Of a stretch of DNA of 64,000 nucleotides, positions 55,729 through 64,000 are shown piece after piece; the first letter of the stretch is position 1, and each line of letters opens with the position of its first letter. The DNA comes from Anaerolineae bacterium. Its GTDB lineage: Bacteria > Chloroflexota > Anaerolineae > Anaerolineales > Villigracilaceae. The position numbers and the translations under genes were made by a program. The notes beneath the pieces were generated by a model, which had not been told where the DNA came from, made no database searches, and was given only the letters and a program-made list of their open reading frames with translations. The DNA lies in assembly GCA_017303655.1 (NCBI GenBank), contig JAFLCE010000007.1:1-64000 (forward strand), given 5' to 3'.

Positions 55729-56877
55729 TTAAGGAGTTGGGGTCGGCACTTCAACCGTTTGCAAGGCGTCGACTTGCGCATTATTACTGGGCATGCCACC
55801 TATTGGCGAAATGATCACAACATAGTTATATGTAGCAGGAGGAGGAGAACTTGAGGCGGTATCTACATCGATCAAGATACCAGATTGAGGCGCTGTTCCA
55901 GCTCCATCGGGGTCATAAAATTCAGAACCATCTACCTGCTGATCATCTATCTCGCCAGCTACATCTCCAAGATTGGAATTTGTATCCGGGTTGCCATTGC
56001 CCCAGTTGAACACTTCATAATATTGGCTGCCATCTGAAGAATTTGTTATACCCACAATCATCCAGTCCATATAAACATAGCCGCTACTATTGTATTCATA
56101 TATCGCCAAGTCATAATTATCATCTGGGGATGAAGAAACCGTAACACTTAGATTGACAACAATATAGGTACCATCCAACACGGTGCCGACATTTGTATCA
56201 GAAGAGGGATTCGTATTATCTGGAAGTGTACCAACCCCAACCTGTGAAGGAATTGGAGCAGGTGTCCCATAGGATGGTGGCATAGTGGATATCACACCCG
56301 TTGGAGATGGCGTAGTCGGAGATGGTGACGGTGTCGTAGGGGAAGGTGAAGGCGTGGTTGGCGAAGGTGATGGTGTTGTAGGGGAAGGTGAAGGCGTGGT
56401 TGGTGAGGGGGATACGGTTGCAGAAGGGGTTGGCGTATCCGGTTCGTCCGTATCAGTTTTAGTGGGTGTTGGTGGTGTACTTGTGACAGTCACTGTAACC
56501 GTGCTGGTTGGAGACGCAGTGGTAGTAGCCGTCGGGGTGTTTTCTGTTGGGGAGGGGGTGGCCGCCGTCGGTGAGGGAGTGGCGGTTGGTTCAAAAGTCA
56601 AAAAAGGCGGGAAGGAAACATCCCCATTAGGTGTTAAGTAACTTTCCGCCCAAGCTACAGGTGTGAGAATCTGCGGCAGGATGGGTTGAAGCAATGCAAA
56701 TGGACGAGCCGATTCAGAATCCGGTTCCAGATTCGAGCCCATGCCTGCGTCTACACTCCAGGTTGGAACCATGCGGACAGCCAGCTGACCGACAATTATG
56801 ATCAACATGATACCGATCGGTACAAGGAAGATCAAAAGCGCCCAATCACGCCTTTCACGTTGTTTGATTGTGGTCAT
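55729..56877 (-). CDS. Pro/Thr-rich repeat surface protein, membrane anchored
   Basis: 382 residues. One N-terminal membrane helix (WALLIFLVPIGIMLIIIVGQ) with a short basic inside part. A long Pro/Thr/Ser region (about 95-200) follows with five PTTPSPS-type heptads. The C-terminal domain (about 215-370) is Asp/Asn/Gly-rich and beta-like, with DDNYDLAIYEYNSSGYVYMD. It is not a named family; the shape suggests a stalk holding a binding domain. It begins in the stop codon of the sensor kinase upstream (4-bp overlap), which suggests a linked function. Confidence 0.7.
   Translation of the reverse strand: MTTIKQRERRDWALLIFLVPIGIMLIIIVGQLAVRMVPTWSVDAGMGSNLEPDSESARPFALLQPILPQILTPVAWAESYLTPNGDVSFPPFLTFEPTATPSPTAATPSPTENTPTATTTASPTSTVTVTVTSTPPTPTKTDTDEPDTPTPSATVSPSPTTPSPSPTTPSPSPTTPSPSPTTPSPSPTTPSPTGVISTMPPSYGTPAPIPSQVGVGTLPDNTNPSSDTNVGTVLDGTYIVVNLSVTVSSSPDDNYDLAIYEYNSSGYVYMDWMIVGITNSSDGSQYYEVFNWGNGNPDTNSNLGDVAGEIDDQQVDGSEFYDPDGAGTAPQSGILIDVDTASSSPPPATYNYVVIISPIGGMPSNNAQVDALQTVEVPTPTP
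56309..56413. repeat. Five 21-bp tandem repeats inside the surface protein gene
   Basis: Five in-frame copies of about 21 bp, alternating two slightly different versions (GGTGTCGTAGGGGAAGGTGA and GGCGTGGTTGGCGAAGGTGA types) so that a 42-bp period also shows. Confidence 0.85.
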
Positions 56878-58763
56878 ACATCCTGCTCCTTCTCTTTCGG
56901 TTCTTTTGGTGGTGCCGGAAGAGACACTATAAATTTACTACCTGGGAATTTCACTTCATCGTGCCCAGGGCTTTCCACCTTAATAGTACCACCATGAGCC
57001 AGTACGATACCGCGCGCAATCGCCAGCCCAAGCCCGGGTCCGCCACCTTTAAATTTTGTCTTCCCTGAAGAATGCAATAACACTTCACCGGTCTGGTGGA
57101 ATTTTTGGAATATCAGATCTTTCATGTTCGGGTCAATACCAATGCCTGTGTCGCTCACTGTGACTTCTAAATGCGGCGGTTCGTTACCATTGATGAACTT
57201 ACCTTCGATCTTAACATCACCACCATCGGGCGTGTATTTAATCGCATTCATCATTAGGTGATAAAAAACTTTATGAAGCATATCAGGGTCGGCGGCAATG
57301 GCAGGAAGTTTTTCAACACCTTCAACCTCAAATTTGATCTGCCGCTCATCAAAAGCAGATTGAAAATTTCTTTGCACTTTGCGAATGATGGGTGCCAGTG
57401 TGATGCTGGTCTTCCGTAGAATTAGGGCATTATTATCGATTCGAGAAACATCCAGCATACTATCAACTACATCAGCCATGCGCTCGGACCCTTCAAGGAT
57501 GCCCTGTGCTAGTTTCTGCATTTCCGGATTTTCCTTCAAATCCTGCTCGAGCATTTGCGAATAACCCATAATCAAAGTTAGGGGTGTTCGCAGTTCATGT
57601 GCAGATATCTGAATAAAATTGTTTTTTGTTTTATCGATCTTCTTTAGAGTCTCATTGGTCTTTTCAAGTTCAATGGTTCGTTCTTGCAGCTTCGATGTCA
57701 TATCATCAAAGGTACTGGCAAGCGTCCCAATTTCATCGCCAGTGCGAAGCCCGGTCCTGCGGTTCAAATCTCCGCCTGCAATTGCCTGAGATGTACTGAC
57801 CAATGAATACAAAGGAACAATGATCAACCTCGAAACAAAGAAACCAATCGCGATCACGATCAGCATCAAGATCGTAAAAACAATGGCATAGGTGACGCGG
57901 TTATCAGCGCCAAACTGCACCACAAAATCAGAAGGCAATGCAACGGAAAAGACACCGAGCCGGTCATTTCCGATTTGAAGCGGTGCATATCCAATGGTAT
58001 ACGAACGTCCAGCCACTTCAATATTTGCGCCAGTCACTTGTTCTTTATTACTAATGATTTCAGTATATTGGTCTTCGGGTATGTCCAGCGTTGCCAGGGT
58101 TTCTTCGTCAGCCGACCCAAGTGTCGTTGCAAGTGCCTGACCGTTACTTCCATATAAAATAATATCTGCTAACGCGCCTTGTTTAAAAATAGGCAGAAGC
58201 CCGCGAATCGAGGTTCCAACGATAATAACCCCATCAAACTCGCCATCGACAGAAATCGGCAGCGACGTGTAATAATACAGTTCATCATTAACGAGATTTC
58301 CACCTAATGCCCGGCGCGGTGGATCTTGCGGATTTTGACTACGTAGAAATGGAATAACAATTGGAGATTGTCCTGCGCCTGTATCCAGTTCCACCCGTTG
58401 AATATCAGTGCCATTGCGAATGAGATGCAATACTTCTGTGCCTTGTGGTGAAATCAGAATAATGTTTTCGATGGTTCCGCCACCCAAAGCAGGCTCGACC
58501 AAGCGCAGCAGCGTTTCGCGATCTTCATTCAATACAGCTTCTGCAAACCCAGTCGTATAAACGATCCGTAACGCCTCGTTGACGTGCAGCCCTTCCTGCC
58601 GCACAAAACTATCCGAAACCACCCTACCCGATTCAAGCAGTTGATTGGTCAAACGCTCCGTCAAGGTACCGGTGACCAGGCGCGTGACCACAAAGACCCC
58701 GATCACAAAAACGACCACGGTCAAAAGGACGAACGGCAGGGCAACCTTTAGGCGAATGCTCAT
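56874..58763 (-). CDS. Membrane sensor histidine kinase with an outside Cache-like domain
   Basis: 629 residues. Helix 1 (about 8-28), a large outside domain (about 35-280) with a Cache-like look (VEPALGGGTIENIILISPQG, LPISVDGEFDGVIIVGTSIR), helix 2 (about 285-305), HAMP (LYSLVSTSQAIAGGDLNRRT), HisKA (FIQISAHELRTPLTLIMGYS) and HATPase (HKVFYHLMMNAIKYTP, DTGIGIDPN, GPGLGLAIARG). No receiver and no regulator gene beside it, so the partner is elsewhere. It overlaps the surface protein gene by 4 bp. Confidence 0.92.
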   Translation of the reverse strand: MSIRLKVALPFVLLTVVVFVIGVFVVTRLVTGTLTERLTNQLLESGRVVSDSFVRQEGLHVNEALRIVYTTGFAEAVLNEDRETLLRLVEPALGGGTIENIILISPQGTEVLHLIRNGTDIQRVELDTGAGQSPIVIPFLRSQNPQDPPRRALGGNLVNDELYYYTSLPISVDGEFDGVIIVGTSIRGLLPIFKQGALADIILYGSNGQALATTLGSADEETLATLDIPEDQYTEIISNKEQVTGANIEVAGRSYTIGYAPLQIGNDRLGVFSVALPSDFVVQFGADNRVTYAIVFTILMLIVIAIGFFVSRLIIVPLYSLVSTSQAIAGGDLNRRTGLRTGDEIGTLASTFDDMTSKLQERTIELEKTNETLKKIDKTKNNFIQISAHELRTPLTLIMGYSQMLEQDLKENPEMQKLAQGILEGSERMADVVDSMLDVSRIDNNALILRKTSITLAPIIRKVQRNFQSAFDERQIKFEVEGVEKLPAIAADPDMLHKVFYHLMMNAIKYTPDGGDVKIEGKFINGNEPPHLEVTVSDTGIGIDPNMKDLIFQKFHQTGEVLLHSSGKTKFKGGGPGLGLAIARGIVLAHGGTIKVESPGHDEVKFPGSKFIVSLPAPPKEPKEKEQDV

Positions 58764-58904
58764 GTGAAAACCTGTACAACTATGCCGAAGGCATTATACA
58801 GTCACTCCAAGTAAGCCATATAAAAATGCAACCTTATTATAATGTCAGAAAGGATTAAAAATCGGGGAATTTCCGCCTTTTCCTGGCTAACCCAGCCTAA
58901 TTAC

Positions 58905-59345
58905 CTATAAACGCTTCACAAAATGCACCAAGCGTTCCACCTCAAAATAACCTGCCTTCAAATGCGCCCGAATACTGACTTCATTATCCAGCCAGGTATC
59001 CGAAGCCATCTCAGTGCAGCCTTTGCCGCGAGCCCAGTCTTCAGCCGCCCCTAAAAGAACCGTTGCCAGCCCCCTACCCCGAAACTGAGGGTAGACAAAC
59101 CAACTCTCAATATACCCAACCGGGCTAGTCTCACAACTCTCACCATACTCCCTCAAACTTGCTTCGATCATCCCCGCCGGGGTAGTGTCCACAAACGCCA
59201 TAAAGACCGCATCACTCTCGCTCGCTAAAATATCCCCCATATCAGAATGCAGATATTCATCCGGCGCGTCGGGCCAAATGCCTTTACGCATCCGAAACCA
59301 CTCGTCCCTGTCTTCATCAGTAATGCGGCGAACAACAATATCCAT
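58905..59345 (-). CDS. GNAT acetyltransferase, AAC(6')-type
   Basis: 146 residues. GNAT core with the acetyl-CoA loop QFRGRGLATVLLGAAEDWA, preceded by YIESWFVYP and followed by ASDTWLDNEVSIRAHLKAGY. This pattern and length resemble aminoglycoside 6'-N-acetyltransferases of the AAC(6')-I group. Whether it confers resistance is unknown; chromosomal relatives often act on other amines. No mobile element flanks it, so there is no sign of recent transfer. Confidence 0.8.
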   Translation of the reverse strand: MDIVVRRITDEDRDEWFRMRKGIWPDAPDEYLHSDMGDILASESDAVFMAFVDTTPAGMIEASLREYGESCETSPVGYIESWFVYPQFRGRGLATVLLGAAEDWARGKGCTEMASDTWLDNEVSIRAHLKAGYFEVERLVHFVKRL

Positions 59346-59472
59346 TCAACACCTCGGTCACAGTATAAACCGGTTAGATAAGGATTAAAGATCTGCGCCT
59401 CTTTCCCCGCTCTGACCTGTCGCTTCCCTTCGAACATCACCCAACACTCAAGCGGATTCAACCTAGCTGCCA

Positions 59473-59988
59473 TCAAGAATCAGAGTGAAAGGTCTTCTGC
59501 ATCAAACTGCGAAACTGCACGAATGAAATCCACAAGGTGATCAACCCAAATAGCAACCCCGCACCACCAAACAGGAAGCGACCAAAGGATGAACTCCCCT
59601 CCCCTGTGGTGGTTACGCCTCCAAACGAAGATGTGGTTTGAAACTCTCGCTCGCCCGGACCAAACCCCACCCACAAGAACACACTTGAAAATGCAGACAT
59701 CACAGCCATTTGCAACAAAAACCACACCCAAGCCAGAAGCGGACTGTTCATTTCCTCTTCTGAAAAGCTACCGCGAATGAAGATCATAATGCCCGCCAAA
59801 GCAAAGACCAGGCCCGCCGCCGCAACGACGATCCGCGGCGCATTGAAATTCTCAGGCGGTGTTGGGATGACATCGAACGAGATCAACATAACAAAGAGTC
59901 CCATCCCGAAAAAGGATAGGGACATGACCAGAACGATGCAACCACCCACCCAAGGCGGCAGCGGTTTTGTTTCGTTCATCTCATTCAT
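59473..59988 (-). CDS. Small membrane protein, four helices
   Basis: 171 residues, four hydrophobic helices (about 14-38, 50-71, 84-105, 134-158) and a Gly/Ser/Thr-rich outside loop (TTSSFGGVTTTGEGSSSFG). I do not recognise the family. Its start lies directly after the stop of the 88-residue gene, so it is in the polX operon. A second in-frame Met (fourth residue) could be the start. Confidence 0.7.
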   Translation of the reverse strand: MNEMNETKPLPPWVGGCIVLVMSLSFFGMGLFVMLISFDVIPTPPENFNAPRIVVAAAGLVFALAGIMIFIRGSFSEEEMNSPLLAWVWFLLQMAVMSAFSSVFLWVGFGPGEREFQTTSSFGGVTTTGEGSSSFGRFLFGGAGLLFGLITLWISFVQFRSLMQKTFHSDS

Positions 59989-60255
59989 CTACAACCTCTT
60001 AAAGCGGCTCACTACCCATGCGCCAACCACATACCAAATGAGAATATCGAAAACCAAATACAGTCCATTGAACTCCGAACAATTTTCACCGGGTTGGCAG
60101 GGTCCCCAAGCAAGGAAGAACTCAAACGGGAAGCCAAAGGGAAAGGTATCGGATATTCGCATTTGCACCAGAAGCCCCCAACCCCAGCCGGAGAGAGCGA
60201 ACAAGATAAAAGCAATGACAACCTTTAGATATGCAGGCTTCAAAACATCTTTCAC
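59989..60255 (-). CDS. Small membrane protein, two helices
   Basis: 88 residues with helices near 9-30 and 64-84 and a loop bearing two Cys (GPCQPGENCSEF), perhaps a disulfide outside. Not recognised. The ATG overlaps the stop of the preceding 75-residue gene (4 bp), and the next gene follows without a gap, so translation of the row is coupled. Confidence 0.65.
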   Translation of the reverse strand: MKDVLKPAYLKVVIAFILFALSGWGWGLLVQMRISDTFPFGFPFEFFLAWGPCQPGENCSEFNGLYLVFDILIWYVVGAWVVSRFKRL

Positions 60256-60479
60256 TGACCGCCTCGTATTAGCTTCGAAAGATCATTCAAGAATTCAGTA
60301 GTAATCTGCGTTTTCAAACGTTTTTTCTCTTCGCTTGCCAACACAATATTTTCAGATTTGATCGCCTCATCAAATGCAGACTGGAGCAAAGTAGATATCT
60401 TTTCATCCACCTTGGAGGATTTCAACCTTCCAACCAACTTATTCTTAATATCAAAATAGGAACCGCCTTGATCCAACAT
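60252..60479 (-). CDS. Small soluble helical protein
   Basis: 75 residues, charged and mostly helical (SSKVDEKISTLLQSAFDEAI, EEKKRLKTQITTEF). Not recognised. It starts 1 bp after polX ends and overlaps the next small gene by 4 bp. The tight packing supports it being real. Confidence 0.6.
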   Translation of the reverse strand: MLDQGGSYFDIKNKLVGRLKSSKVDEKISTLLQSAFDEAIKSENIVLASEEKKRLKTQITTEFLNDLSKLIRGGQ

Positions 60480-60480
60480 C

Positions 60481-62208
60481 CTATCCTCTCTTCTTCAGCC
60501 AATCGGTCAACTTCTTTGATGTCCAGGTATTGATGACATCCTTCGGTTCGAGCCAGGCCCGGCGTGCGGTGGCAATGCCATAAGGCAATACGTCAAAGCC
60601 ATCGTCAGAATGAGCGTCGGTATTTACAGTGATGAGCACACCCAAGTCTTTGGCGCGACGGGCAAAGGCATCGTCGAGGTCGAGGCGTGAGGGATGGGCG
60701 TTGATCTCCAACGCCACGCCTGATTTTGCGGCGGCTTGAAAGACGGCTTCCATATCCAAATCAGCGCCTTCGCGGTCGGGAATTTCACGCCCGGTTGGGT
60801 GACCGATGATATCGACATGCGGATTGTTAATCGCGTTCAACAAACGCTGTGTAACCTTCTCTCTCGGCTGGCGTAAGCTCGAATGAAGAGAGGCAACTAC
60901 GAGGTCGAGCGAGGCAAGGAATTCATCCGGATAATCCAATGAACCATCGGCTTTAATTTCCACTTCACTGCCATGCAGAATCAGAATCTCATCGCCCAAT
61001 TGTTTTTGAATCTTCTTGATCTCGGCGGCTTGTTGTTTATGCCGTTCAATAGACAAGCCATTCGCCACGCCGAGGCTAACGGAATGATCGGTGAAGGCAA
61101 TCACTTGCAATCCGCGTTTGATGGCTTCACGTGCCATATCAAGCATGGATAATTTGCCATCGCTGTACGTGGAGTGCATGTGCAGGTTGGACTTGATATC
61201 TTTAACCTGGATCAACTTGGGAAGTTTGTTCGCCTTCGCTGCTTCCACCTCGCCGCGATCTTCACGCATTTCAGGCGGCACATATTGCAAGCCAAGAGTT
61301 TTATAGACTTCTTCTTCGGTGGCACAGAGAATTTCACTCTTGCCCTTTACCTTGGTCAACGCATGTTCCGAAAGGGATAGTCCCTTATCGAGCGCGATCT
61401 GACGCAGTTTGACATTATGATCTTTTGAGCCAGTTGCATATTGCAGCGCCGTGCCAAACTTCTCAGGCGCATGCACCCAAACCTGCGCGCGCACGCCATC
61501 AAAAAATTCGATGCTGGCTTTGAATTCACCACGTCCCAGCACACGCTCCACGCCTTTGAGGTTGACGAAAGCTTCCATCACTGGCGCCGAATCTGTGGCT
61601 GCGACGAGGATATCAAGATCGCCGACGGTGGAACGCATCCTTCGCAAACTGCCAGCGGGTTGCGCATCGACGACTCCCTTTACGCCTTTTAGAACTTTGA
61701 TGATCTCCTGCGCCAGCGGATACGCCTTGCCTAATGGAAGTCTTCCCGAACGTCTAGCTAACGATGCGATGCCTTCAAGGATCGCGGTTTCTGATTTTGC
61801 GCCCATGCCGGGCAAGTCTTTTAGTTTGCCCTCTTTCGCCGCCGCTTCAAGTTCGGGGAGTGTGGTGATGTTCAACGCCTTCCAGATCATGGCGATCTTC
61901 TTGGGCCCAAGCGAAGGGACTTGCAACCAGCCAGCCAGACTCTCTGGCACTTCCTTCTTCAATTTTTCAAGAAACTCAAGTTTGCCCGTGTTGAGCAATT
62001 CATCAATTTTTTCGGCAATGGCTTTCCCCACACCGGGGATGTCTGCTAACTTACCCTCTTTCCAATATTCGCTGGCTTCGCGCCCGAGCGTATCGAGACT
62101 CTCGGACGCTTTGCGATAGGCAAGCGTCTTGTAAATGATCTCGCCTTTGATCTCAAGCAGATTGGCGATCAGGGTAAATACAGCGGCTAATTGTTTGTTG
62201 TTCATCAT
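60481..62208 (-). CDS. polX: PolX-type DNA polymerase/PHP protein with altered polymerase site
   Basis: 575 residues. Helix-hairpin-helix region (1-150, IPGVGKAIAEKIDE), a pol-beta-like palm with Asp197 and Asp199 in VGDLDILVA, fingers/thumb (TGSKDHNVKLRQ) and a C-terminal PHP domain (from about 335). The third catalytic Asp, found in the motif VDxRxVxPExF of active PolX, is replaced by Gln242 (AQVWVHAPEKF). PHP ligands look complete (HMHSTYSDG, FTDHS, HGSEVEI, ASLHSS, IGHPTG, NAHPSRLD, TDAHSDDG). Polymerase activity may therefore be lost while 3'-5' exonuclease or AP-site activity remains. First of a row with three small genes. Confidence 0.92.
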   Translation of the reverse strand: MMNNKQLAAVFTLIANLLEIKGEIIYKTLAYRKASESLDTLGREASEYWKEGKLADIPGVGKAIAEKIDELLNTGKLEFLEKLKKEVPESLAGWLQVPSLGPKKIAMIWKALNITTLPELEAAAKEGKLKDLPGMGAKSETAILEGIASLARRSGRLPLGKAYPLAQEIIKVLKGVKGVVDAQPAGSLRRMRSTVGDLDILVAATDSAPVMEAFVNLKGVERVLGRGEFKASIEFFDGVRAQVWVHAPEKFGTALQYATGSKDHNVKLRQIALDKGLSLSEHALTKVKGKSEILCATEEEVYKTLGLQYVPPEMREDRGEVEAAKANKLPKLIQVKDIKSNLHMHSTYSDGKLSMLDMAREAIKRGLQVIAFTDHSVSLGVANGLSIERHKQQAAEIKKIQKQLGDEILILHGSEVEIKADGSLDYPDEFLASLDLVVASLHSSLRQPREKVTQRLLNAINNPHVDIIGHPTGREIPDREGADLDMEAVFQAAAKSGVALEINAHPSRLDLDDAFARRAKDLGVLITVNTDAHSDDGFDVLPYGIATARRAWLEPKDVINTWTSKKLTDWLKKRG

Positions 62209-62264
62209 GAGGCACCTCTAATAGGTCAATTATACGGCAACAAGTACATCCCATTTATACAGGC

Positions 62265-63506
62265 TTATGGTTCTTTCGGCACATCCAACGATTTTAATTT
62301 TAGCATCTCAGGGAAGATGCGGGCAATTGCCATTACTACCAGAATGGTTCCAATGCCTCCACCCACCACGGTGATCACGGGTCCTACCAGTGCCGCGACA
62401 AAACCTGACTCAAAAGCGCCCAGCTCATTCGAAACGCCAATGAAAATATTATTCACCGCTGAGGTACGCCCACGCATCTCGTCAGGCACCTGGGTCAACA
62501 TTAAGGTGCTGCGGATCACCACACTAATATTATCAAAACCGCCAAGCAGAATAAGCATAATGACCGAGAGTGAAAAGTTGGTTGAAAGACCAAAGACCAT
62601 GGTCGCTAAACCAAAACCAGTGACAGCGAACAATAAGGTTTTGCCTGCATTCTTCATCGGCGGTAAATGTGCAATGAGAAACGCCATGACTAAGGCACCC
62701 AACGACGGCGCAGCCCGCAAGATGCCCAGTCCCTGTGCGCCCACGTGCAGAATATCTGTGGCATAGATGGGCAGTAACGCTACGGCTCCACCGAAAAGGA
62801 CAGCGAACATATCAAGCGTGATTGCCGCTAGGATCACTTTCGTGTTGCGCATAAATCGCAGCCCTTCGCGGACTGAATCCAACGTGGCGGCTTTTTCTGC
62901 CAGCGGCAACTGCCTGCCCTTAATCAACGAGATGAGCACGCAATAGGTTACAGCAGATAGCGCCGCATAGATGTAGATAAAGGTTACAGAGTGGAAAAAG
63001 CCCACGAGCAAACCAGCCAATGCCGGTCCGGTGATCGAGGCGAAGTGCCAAACGCCGCTTCCCCATGTGGCAGCTTGTGAAAATAATTCCGGCGGCACAG
63101 TCTCCGGAGTCAGCGTTGAAGAAGCTGGTTCATTAAAAGCGCGAGCGATGCCAATTCCCAATAATGAAATGTAGATCAACACCAATGAGCCTTCAGTATA
63201 AGAAAGCCAGCCCAAAGCGATCACACAGAGGGCGATCAAAACTTCACTGATGATGACAATGCGACGACGATTATATTGATCTGCCACATGCCCGGCTGGC
63301 AAAGACAACAGAATCACCGGCACCACCTGCACCAATCCCACCATGCCTAATGCAAAAGCGCTGTGTGTGCGCAGCCATAACTCCCAACCAATAGCAAAAG
63401 ACAGCATCTCATTTGCAAATGCGCTGATAAAGCGCCCACTGAGCAGCAATCGATAATCTCTAAAACGCAGCGGCGCATAGGGATCGTGGTACATAGAGTT
63501 TTCCAT
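62265..63506 (-). CDS. MFS transporter (MFS_3/EntS type)
   Basis: 413 residues from the ATG at 63506 (MENSMYHDPYAPLRFRDYR), twelve hydrophobic helices. The loop between helices 2 and 3 has the MFS signature GHVADQYNRRRIVI, and helix 5 region FNEPASSTLTPETVP fits the enterobactin-exporter-like group. Export of a drug or siderophore-like compound is typical, substrate unknown. The longer frame adds an improbable hydrophobic leader. It lies 56 bp upstream of polX on the same strand. Confidence 0.87.
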   Translation of the reverse strand: MENSMYHDPYAPLRFRDYRLLLSGRFISAFANEMLSFAIGWELWLRTHSAFALGMVGLVQVVPVILLSLPAGHVADQYNRRRIVIISEVLIALCVIALGWLSYTEGSLVLIYISLLGIGIARAFNEPASSTLTPETVPPELFSQAATWGSGVWHFASITGPALAGLLVGFFHSVTFIYIYAALSAVTYCVLISLIKGRQLPLAEKAATLDSVREGLRFMRNTKVILAAITLDMFAVLFGGAVALLPIYATDILHVGAQGLGILRAAPSLGALVMAFLIAHLPPMKNAGKTLLFAVTGFGLATMVFGLSTNFSLSVIMLILLGGFDNISVVIRSTLMLTQVPDEMRGRTSAVNNIFIGVSNELGAFESGFVAALVGPVITVVGGGIGTILVVMAIARIFPEMLKLKSLDVPKEP

Positions 63507-63570
63507 TTCAAATCCTGTTTTCGGAGATGGCGTGTATGATACCATCCACCATGAAACAAGTTGAAAAAAC

Positions 63571-63606
63571 AAAAAAAATGGGTATCGACTCTTCGCCGAC
63601 ACCCAT
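63571..63606 (-). terminator. Terminator of the right-edge gene
   Basis: On the minus strand, ATGGGTGTCG / CGATACCCAT (one mismatch) with a 9-nt loop, followed by TTTTTTTT. Confidence 0.88.
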
Positions 63607-63623
63607 TCAGTTTTAGGAACAGC

Positions 63624-64000
63624 TTACTTCAACGCCCACACAAATGTATTTTCGTACTCACATTTTCCTTCACCAGAATCCTGTGATGCCAGGGCTGCAA
63701 AACTACCTTGCAACTGCTGTTTGCTGTAATCGAAATATCTGCCCTGGCTGGTGCCGTTGATAAAAACCTTAAACTCATCATCGCGGGCGACAATAACCAG
63801 TTGATTGGTTGCGCCATTCGCCAGATCAACTGCATTCGAGTATTGGATCTTTGTCGGAGAATTCTTGAAATACCCGAATTCATGAAACTCGATTGCCCAG
63901 GCAGGAGCCCCTGAAAAACGCAAATAAAGGAATTTATACTGCTTGCCTTCTATAAAATCCGGCTCCGAGCGGAAGATAACTCCGCAGACGATAATACCGG
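63624..64000 (-). CDS. Lectin-like domain protein, N-terminus outside window
   Basis: C-terminal 125 residues of a protein open at the right edge; the true start is not visible. The visible part matches the beta-rich domain of the lipoprotein at 1763-2716. CGVIFRSEPDF corresponds to CGFVLRSDGNE there, NQLVIVARDDEFKVFIN to NRLTIVGRGNRFWVYTN, and GSFAALASQDS to GFMAMVALSES. It lacks the Pro-rich/helical insert of that protein. A secreted or lipoprotein nature is likely by analogy. It ends with a clear terminator. Function unknown. Confidence 0.75.
   Translation of the reverse strand, partial: GIIVCGVIFRSEPDFIEGKQYKFLYLRFSGAPAWAIEFHEFGYFKNSPTKIQYSNAVDLANGATNQLVIVARDDEFKVFINGTSQGRYFDYSKQQLQGSFAALASQDSGEGKCEYENTFVWALK

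Noticed and set aside
56285..56641. A Gly/Val/Glu-rich plus-strand frame opposite the surface protein repeats
   Set aside because: Produced by antisense reading of the 21-bp tandem repeats.
1..64000. tRNA, rRNA, CRISPR arrays, prophage or insertion-sequence genes
   Set aside because: Looked for typical tRNA arms, regular spacer-repeat patterns and transposase motifs; none seen. Short or divergent tRNAs could be missed by eye.

Overview
The window looks like a chromosomal segment of a Chloroflexota bacterium, most likely class Anaerolineae. Grounds: solute-binding lipoproteins with EPAATEEAAA-type linkers, Thr/Pro-rich surface proteins, a YjhG/YagF-type dehydratase beside sugar ABC operons, very large PAS/GAF histidine kinases, an F420-type luciferase-like oxidoreductase, and GC-rich palindromic repeats between genes. 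The lineage is inferred from gene style; no rRNA or tRNA gene was found. No phage, transposase, CRISPR array or integrase was recognised.

Layout. (1) 1-4.4 kb, plus: the end of an ABCG-like exporter, a lipoprotein and a membrane Ser/Thr kinase. (2) 4.6-8.0 kb, minus: MerR regulator, LLM oxidoreductase, zinc alcohol dehydrogenase and EamA transporter, with a classical MerR-type promoter. (3) 8.1-15.2 kb: alpha/beta hydrolase, DUF2207 protein, a broken PepD-like peptidase, galT-galK, and a secreted LysM protein. (4) 15.4-25.7 kb, plus: six signalling genes (two large PAS kinases, a CheY-like regulator, a REC-kinase/LuxR pair, a REC-HD-GYP protein). (5) 25.7-40.7 kb: a pentose locus. The minus arm encodes aldehyde dehydrogenase, D-xylonate dehydratase and a FAH-family protein (oxidative, Weimberg-like route). 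The plus arm encodes a LacI regulator with a 36-bp palindromic operator, a CUT1 sugar importer, a GH3 glycosidase, xylose isomerase and xylulokinase. (6) 40.8-50.2 kb: a second LacI locus with an importer whose permeases carry extra domains, an unassigned GT-B-like protein, and a divergent GH36-like glycosidase. (7) 50.3-64 kb: housekeeping and mixed genes: uracil-DNA glycosylase, miaB, AEC transporter, peptidase MA-like protein, acylphosphatase, radC, a sensor kinase with a Pro/Thr repeat surface protein, an AAC(6')-like acetyltransferase, small membrane proteins, polX, an MFS transporter, and a partial protein related to the lipoprotein at the left end.

How the genes fit together. The central 25-50 kb is a carbohydrate island. 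Pentosides enter by the first importer, GH3 releases pentose in the cytoplasm, and XylA/XylB feed the pentose phosphate pathway while the divergent oxidative operon can route xylonate to 2-oxoglutarate. The second LacI locus probably handles another glycoside, possibly a galactoside given galK/galT elsewhere in the window.

Most noteworthy: a matched Pro-rich/helical module in the outside loop of the ABC exporter and in its lipoprotein neighbour; the GT-B-like protein with the odd permeases; PolX with its third catalytic Asp replaced by Gln; and a family 4-like uracil-DNA glycosylase lacking all four iron-sulfur cysteines. All assignments come from reading the sequence; no database search was run.
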